Assembly: GCA_004026145.2 (NCBI GenBank)
Contig: CP034991.1
Span: forward strand, 9,977,087-10,041,086
Reading direction: 5' to 3'
From: Takifugu bimaculatus
Lineage: Eukaryota > Chordata > Actinopteri > Tetraodontiformes > Tetraodontidae
DNA: 64,000 nucleotides
A program made the translations under genes and the position numbers. Of this stretch, positions 59,701-64,000 are shown piece after piece (the first letter of the stretch is position 1; each line of letters starts with the position of its first letter). Under the pieces are notes generated by a model. It did no database searches and was not told the origin of the DNA. It saw nothing but the letters and a program-made list of their open reading frames with translations.

Positions 59701-61550
59701 TTACAGACAACCTTTATGGTTTCTGACTCCAATATTGCCAGATAAACTGGGTTTGTGGGCAGGTTGGTGGAAAAACCTCGACTAATGACGGTGCAGTGAG
59801 GGGGGGGTGGGGGGGGGGGCTGTGGTTCCATGGTGATGTCTGCTGTGGCAGTGTGCGTGGGTCCTGATCAGACCAGGATGACCTCACTGGGAAAGGGGTC
59901 TTATTTATGGCTTTATTTTAAAACCCGCCCTTCTACAGGAAGGTCCACACGTTCTCACCTCTGGGGGCCAAACAAGCCCGCAGTTGTTTACGGAGCCTTC
60001 CCGCACCACCAGCCGGCCGTTAATTGCGTCGCTCTGGGCCACTTCGGCGAACTCGGAATGTGCTGGCTTTTGTTTTCGTCTGCCTTCTTCCTAACGGGGG
60101 GATTTGAAGCAACAAAGATTAACAAAAGCCTCCACAGTGATTAAAGACAGCCTGTCTAAGGCCGTCACGCTCGGAGCCGGTTCGATGTATTTCAATAAAG
60201 CGGCGCGACGTCCAGCTACGTGACCGCCAGACACGTCTCGCGGTGATGTCATCAGAAGGAGACGGGATTCCAATCTGTAAACTAAACATGGTAACAATGC
60301 GCTGGCACCAACCTGCCGCATGCAGGCGCTCCTCCTGTACGTGACCAGATCCCCGCAGGTCCCTGCAGATCCCACACCCACCATTGTCATCACCAGCGTC
60401 TCGTCAGCCCCCGATTCAGGAAGTAGCATTTTTGGTTTGAAGGTTGTCTTAAAGGGAAACGGTGAATTGTTTCCCTGATATCTTTGTTTTTCCTCTTTGC
60501 CATGGTTTTCACGCTTCCTGTCTTTCAAAAATTCTGATTTTTTTGTGGATAAGAGTCTTATTTCTTTTCTTTTGATAAAAGCTGGCACTCGGCGAGACGG
60601 ATCCAAGCTAATGTATTTCTTGTGTGTGATGAATAACTGCTGTGAGCCAAGAGTTAAGTGTTTATTTATTTCCAGAATACTAAGAATTACACGCGTTCAC
60701 ATACTGGAAATAAACCGTATCACCGCTAGTCAATAAATCCCACAGACCTTATTCCTCATACATGCTCACATCATAACATTCTATAAATTTTCAGCCCGGG
60801 TGAAAATATTTAAAGGAACCCAGTGAACCGCAAATAGAGTAACAGGTATAACAGAGAGCGTGAAAGCTAATTCAGCAGATCTGAGCCTCTTCCTCCTCCT
60901 TCCCTGCCAAGATAGATAAGAAGCACATCGGGTCAAAATGAGGGAAGGAAGAAATACGAGCTGAGGCAGCAATCGCAGAAATATTAGCCGTTTCTGACGG
61001 GACTCGCGGCTTTGTTTGGAAACTAAGCGACCGTTTGCCTGCTGCGATCTGTTCCTGAAGGACCCTCGTGGATTGTTTCTAATAGAGGACAAGCGCGTCC
61101 TGCTGTTGTTTCCACTCTGGATCTTCCCTCCATCACTCATCTCCTCGGCCTGTCCTCACACGCCTGTGGGCCGGTGTTTGGATTACTTCTCCGCGGTGGG
61201 TGTTTATCAAAGACGAGTCAGGTAGGATCTGTTTAGACTGCATCCAGGAGGTGAGGAAGATTTGCTCAGGAGGATCCAGGTCAGACGTTTTCCTGGACGA
61301 TTGCCTATCTGGATTGGGGATGATTTGCGGTCGGCTGTCGGAGCTCGGTGAGCAGAACCCAACCCTCGTCCTGGCCGAGAAACGCAGACGCGGAGATAAC
61401 TGTGTAATCCTCCTGACCTCATCCCCCGATTAGCTAAACAACACCCAGAGGAACACCGCTAACCCCCATGCAAACACTACAGAAGGTTCCCGAAGAAATG
61501 CAGTGCCCAGACCACAAAAGTGTGTCAGACCGGGACAGTTCTGCTCTGCT

Positions 61551-61640
61551 CATCCATCCATCCATCCATCCATCCATCCATCCATCCATCCATCCATCCA
61601 TCCATCCATCCCTCCCTCCCTCCATCCATCCATCCATCCA
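61551..61640. repeat. (CATC)n array, 90 bp
   Basis: Same length and interruption as 32287-32376, unlike the dinucleotide repeats, which nearly all changed length. Confidence 0.95.
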
Positions 61641-61706
61641 GCCTATTCTGCTGCCTTCAGGGGCGGGACACACCCTGGACAGGTCACCAGCTCATTATGC
61701 AGCTCC
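61641..61706. repeat. Interspersed repeat tail next to the CATC array, copy 2
   Basis: Same as 32377-32440, carrying the ACACACCCTGGACAGGTCACC phrase in part. Confidence 0.45.
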
Positions 61707-64000
61707 ACAGAAACAGCCCCCAGCCCTCAGGGGGCTGCAACAGTGCTGACCTCTACAGTTAACACAGAGTAAATTTAAATGATCTTTTTTTTTTTCAATA
61801 ATGAATCCATTTACCACTGAGGCCCAACGTCCGTTCCTCCATGATTCCAGAAGACAAACACAGTCACCCAGGAGAGACAATTGATATTTACAGAATTATG
61901 GCTGATTTGATGGTTTGTCCAACTGATTAGCGGCATCAGTCTTTTGTGCACTTCCTCATCCGCGGTGCCGGTGGAGAACAAAAGGAATGCGGCACATTAG
62001 AACAAGACAGTGACGGGAGTTAATGGTCGTGTAATTGATTCTGCAGTCGTGTCTGCAGAATGGAACATTTGAATAAAGGCAGAACCCGCGTGACCCCCGT
62101 CCTGCCTGGATCCCCCTCCCCCCCCCGTGATCAGTGACGCCGCATGAATTTAAACATCTGCTACCAGCGAGGAAATAAGGAAAACGACAGCAGAAGACGA
62201 AAATCTTGACTCAGAGATTTCCAACAGACATCTGGCAGCAGGTGGAACGTTTACGGCTTGTTTCGATGGCTGATGGGTTCTAAGCTTCTGAACTGAGAAC
62301 GTTTATTGTAAAGCTCGCGGACCGCTGGTAGACCCTGTGTGAGGACTCCATTCATCAGCCTGTCAGTTCAATAACATCGATGGTCCTGTGGCCGGTGGTT
62401 AATCCAGACACCTCCAGGTCTGCGGAGTCACACCTCTCCACCGATCACAGCAGACGTGTCAGCTTCTCGGCCTTCCTGCCGTTCTAACAGACTCCACTCC
62501 GGCTGCAGAGTCAGTCTCTCATCCAGTCTATAATGGAACGACTCAACCCAGGATCAGCTGCTGTTGCCCTGCTCGGAGCAAAGACACGCCGGGTGGTTGT
62601 CGTTTTAATGTTTTTTTCCTTGTCTTGTCACAAACACAAGGTGAAATTGACCCAAAGCTTCTTCAGAGCAGTTTGAAGCAACATTCTGTGGTGGTAGCTG
62701 CCAACGGGGCAGCTGCCGGATCATCGACCGGAGGTCGCGGCGTTCCGGCCCTGTTCCAGCACGTCTCCGGTGGCTTGTTGGGGACGTCTCCCCACCACCT
62801 CCTGCAGCTGCCTTTCACAGCTGTGTCCATCTTTACATCTGCCCACCCCTGAACCACTGTTGTGCAGGTTCACACCTGTTGTTCCAGCATCCGACCGTCC
62901 ATCGGAGACATCCAGTCCTTCCAGTCTCTTGGCACTGTGCAGCTTGGAGAGAAGAGGACCAGCTTTTTTCCATGAACAGTCTGGCTTTGGCTGCTGGAGT
63001 CACCTGGAGTCACCCCCGGTCCTCAGATCATAGAGGTGGAGTTTCGGTCGCTTTTTGGTCGCTGGTGTGACCGTGAGCCACGCTGTTGCTTAGGCGACCA
63101 GCCGCAGGTTCAGGTGGACCGATATCGACCGGAGAAATGTCAGACTAGTGTGAATCGCTCTGACTGAGTTTGGCTTTCTGTGTGTGAAAACGATGTAGAT
63201 TTCCTGACGCAGGAGAAGGAGCCTGACTTCTCTTTCCTTCTGCATTTTTCTTTGTTTTCCCTGTCTGAAGCAGCTCTGCCTGATCCCGGGAGTTGCTCTC
63301 GGTTCTGTTATTCCAGGGCCTTCATGTTCTCCCTTTTCTATCTTACTCCCTACGGACCTCCCCTCTGCTCTGATCCAGGATCAACGGGCGTCAGTGTTGA
63401 GGGGAGTCCCTCGCGAGTCGCTCTCAGTGGGATTGTCTCTGGAGGAAGATTCCTTTACACAAGACCTACACCCTTAAACACATCTGTCAGTTCTTCTTGA
63501 TTCCATTGATTTTTCCTCCTTCTGAAGGCTTAAATCTGCTTTCCTCCGTGTTTACCACACAAAAAAGGGGTGTGTGGGGGGGCACACATGCGCGGTTTAT
63601 CCGTCAGAGGCATGAAAAGTGATGTCCGTGTGTAAAATGACGTGGGGTCGCGGCCTCGGTGAGCCCTCATCTCTCTCCCCGCCTCTCCCTGGCCTTAACC
63701 TTTCCCTGTCTGACCCTAATCAACCTCCTCCCTCGCGCTCCCTCTCGCGTCTGCCGCAGCTTCACGGGGTAATAAACGAAAGCACCCGCCCGACCTCTGC
63801 GACAGAAGGCTCACAGCAGAGTGCAGCCCCGCGCGGGTCCGCTATCACAGGCCTCTCTTACCCCCCCCCCCTTTACAAGTCAGAGTGATGTAGAGAAAAG
63901 TCTATTGACTTTGAAGGCCGGCTACAGAAACATCAGAGGCGGCGTTCTCAAAGCCGTCCGAGGTAAAAGGCAGATCAATACTTTTCATATTCCTCTGCGG

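Larger units (their letters stand above)
36241..64000. repeat. Copy 2 of the ~29 kb near-identical segment
   Basis: Collinear with 7122-34758. The offset grows from 29119 to 29242 over the length of the copy because of indels. The largest is a 95 bp insertion at 44267-44361. The last part (about 61.7-64.0 kb) is enriched in single-base deletions. The copy continues beyond the window, so its true right end is unknown. Confidence 0.95.
55223..64000. other. FBXL17 downstream flank, copy 2
   Basis: The same order of SINE head, AT-rich island, G-rich tracts and CATC array as copy 1. No gene recognised. Single-base deletions relative to copy 1 become frequent from about 61.7 kb and very dense after 63.6 kb. 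Confidence 0.5.

Overview
This is eukaryotic, non-coding-rich genomic DNA, most likely from a teleost fish. The reasons are abundant (GT)n/(CA)n microsatellites and mono-C/G tracts, a (CATC)n array joined to a repeat tail that looks familiar from fish genomes, a degenerate tRNA-type SINE head, GT-AG splice sites, and exons encoding a conserved vertebrate protein. I see no bacterial operons, CRISPR arrays, phage or defence systems.

The only gene I can support is FBXL17, the substrate receptor of an SCF ubiquitin ligase. The window holds its last two coding exons on the + strand: a penultimate LRR exon (14456-14598) and a terminal exon (24323-24460) with the stop codon, separated by a 9.7 kb intron. 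Both exons recur, base for base identical, at 43688-43830 and 53606-53743. No earlier FBXL17 exon and no exon of a downstream gene was recognised.

Layout. Positions 1-7121 are single-copy flank, probably upstream intron. Positions 7122 to about 36140 form copy 1: intron, exon, intron, terminal exon, 3' flank. Positions 36141-36240 are exactly 100 N. Positions 36241-64000 form copy 2, which restarts at the sequence found at 7122 and stays collinear to the window end (64000 matches 34758). The period is about 29.1-29.3 kb. The copies differ by scattered substitutions (about eleven in a 1.4 kb stretch compared by eye), microsatellite lengths, a VNTR (19 versus 23 units) and a few indels of 13-95 bp. 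Single-base deletions concentrate in the last part of copy 2.

The most economical reading is two overlapping contigs, or two haplotypes, placed end to end in a scaffold with a default 100-N gap, rather than a true gene duplication. This cannot be settled without reads. If it is an artefact, the pair acts as a built-in haplotype comparison, and the differences are the most useful content of the window.

The rest is intronic or intergenic DNA with microsatellites, G-quadruplex-prone tracts, several short dyads and motif-dense islands that may be regulatory. I did not find a convincing previously undescribed system.
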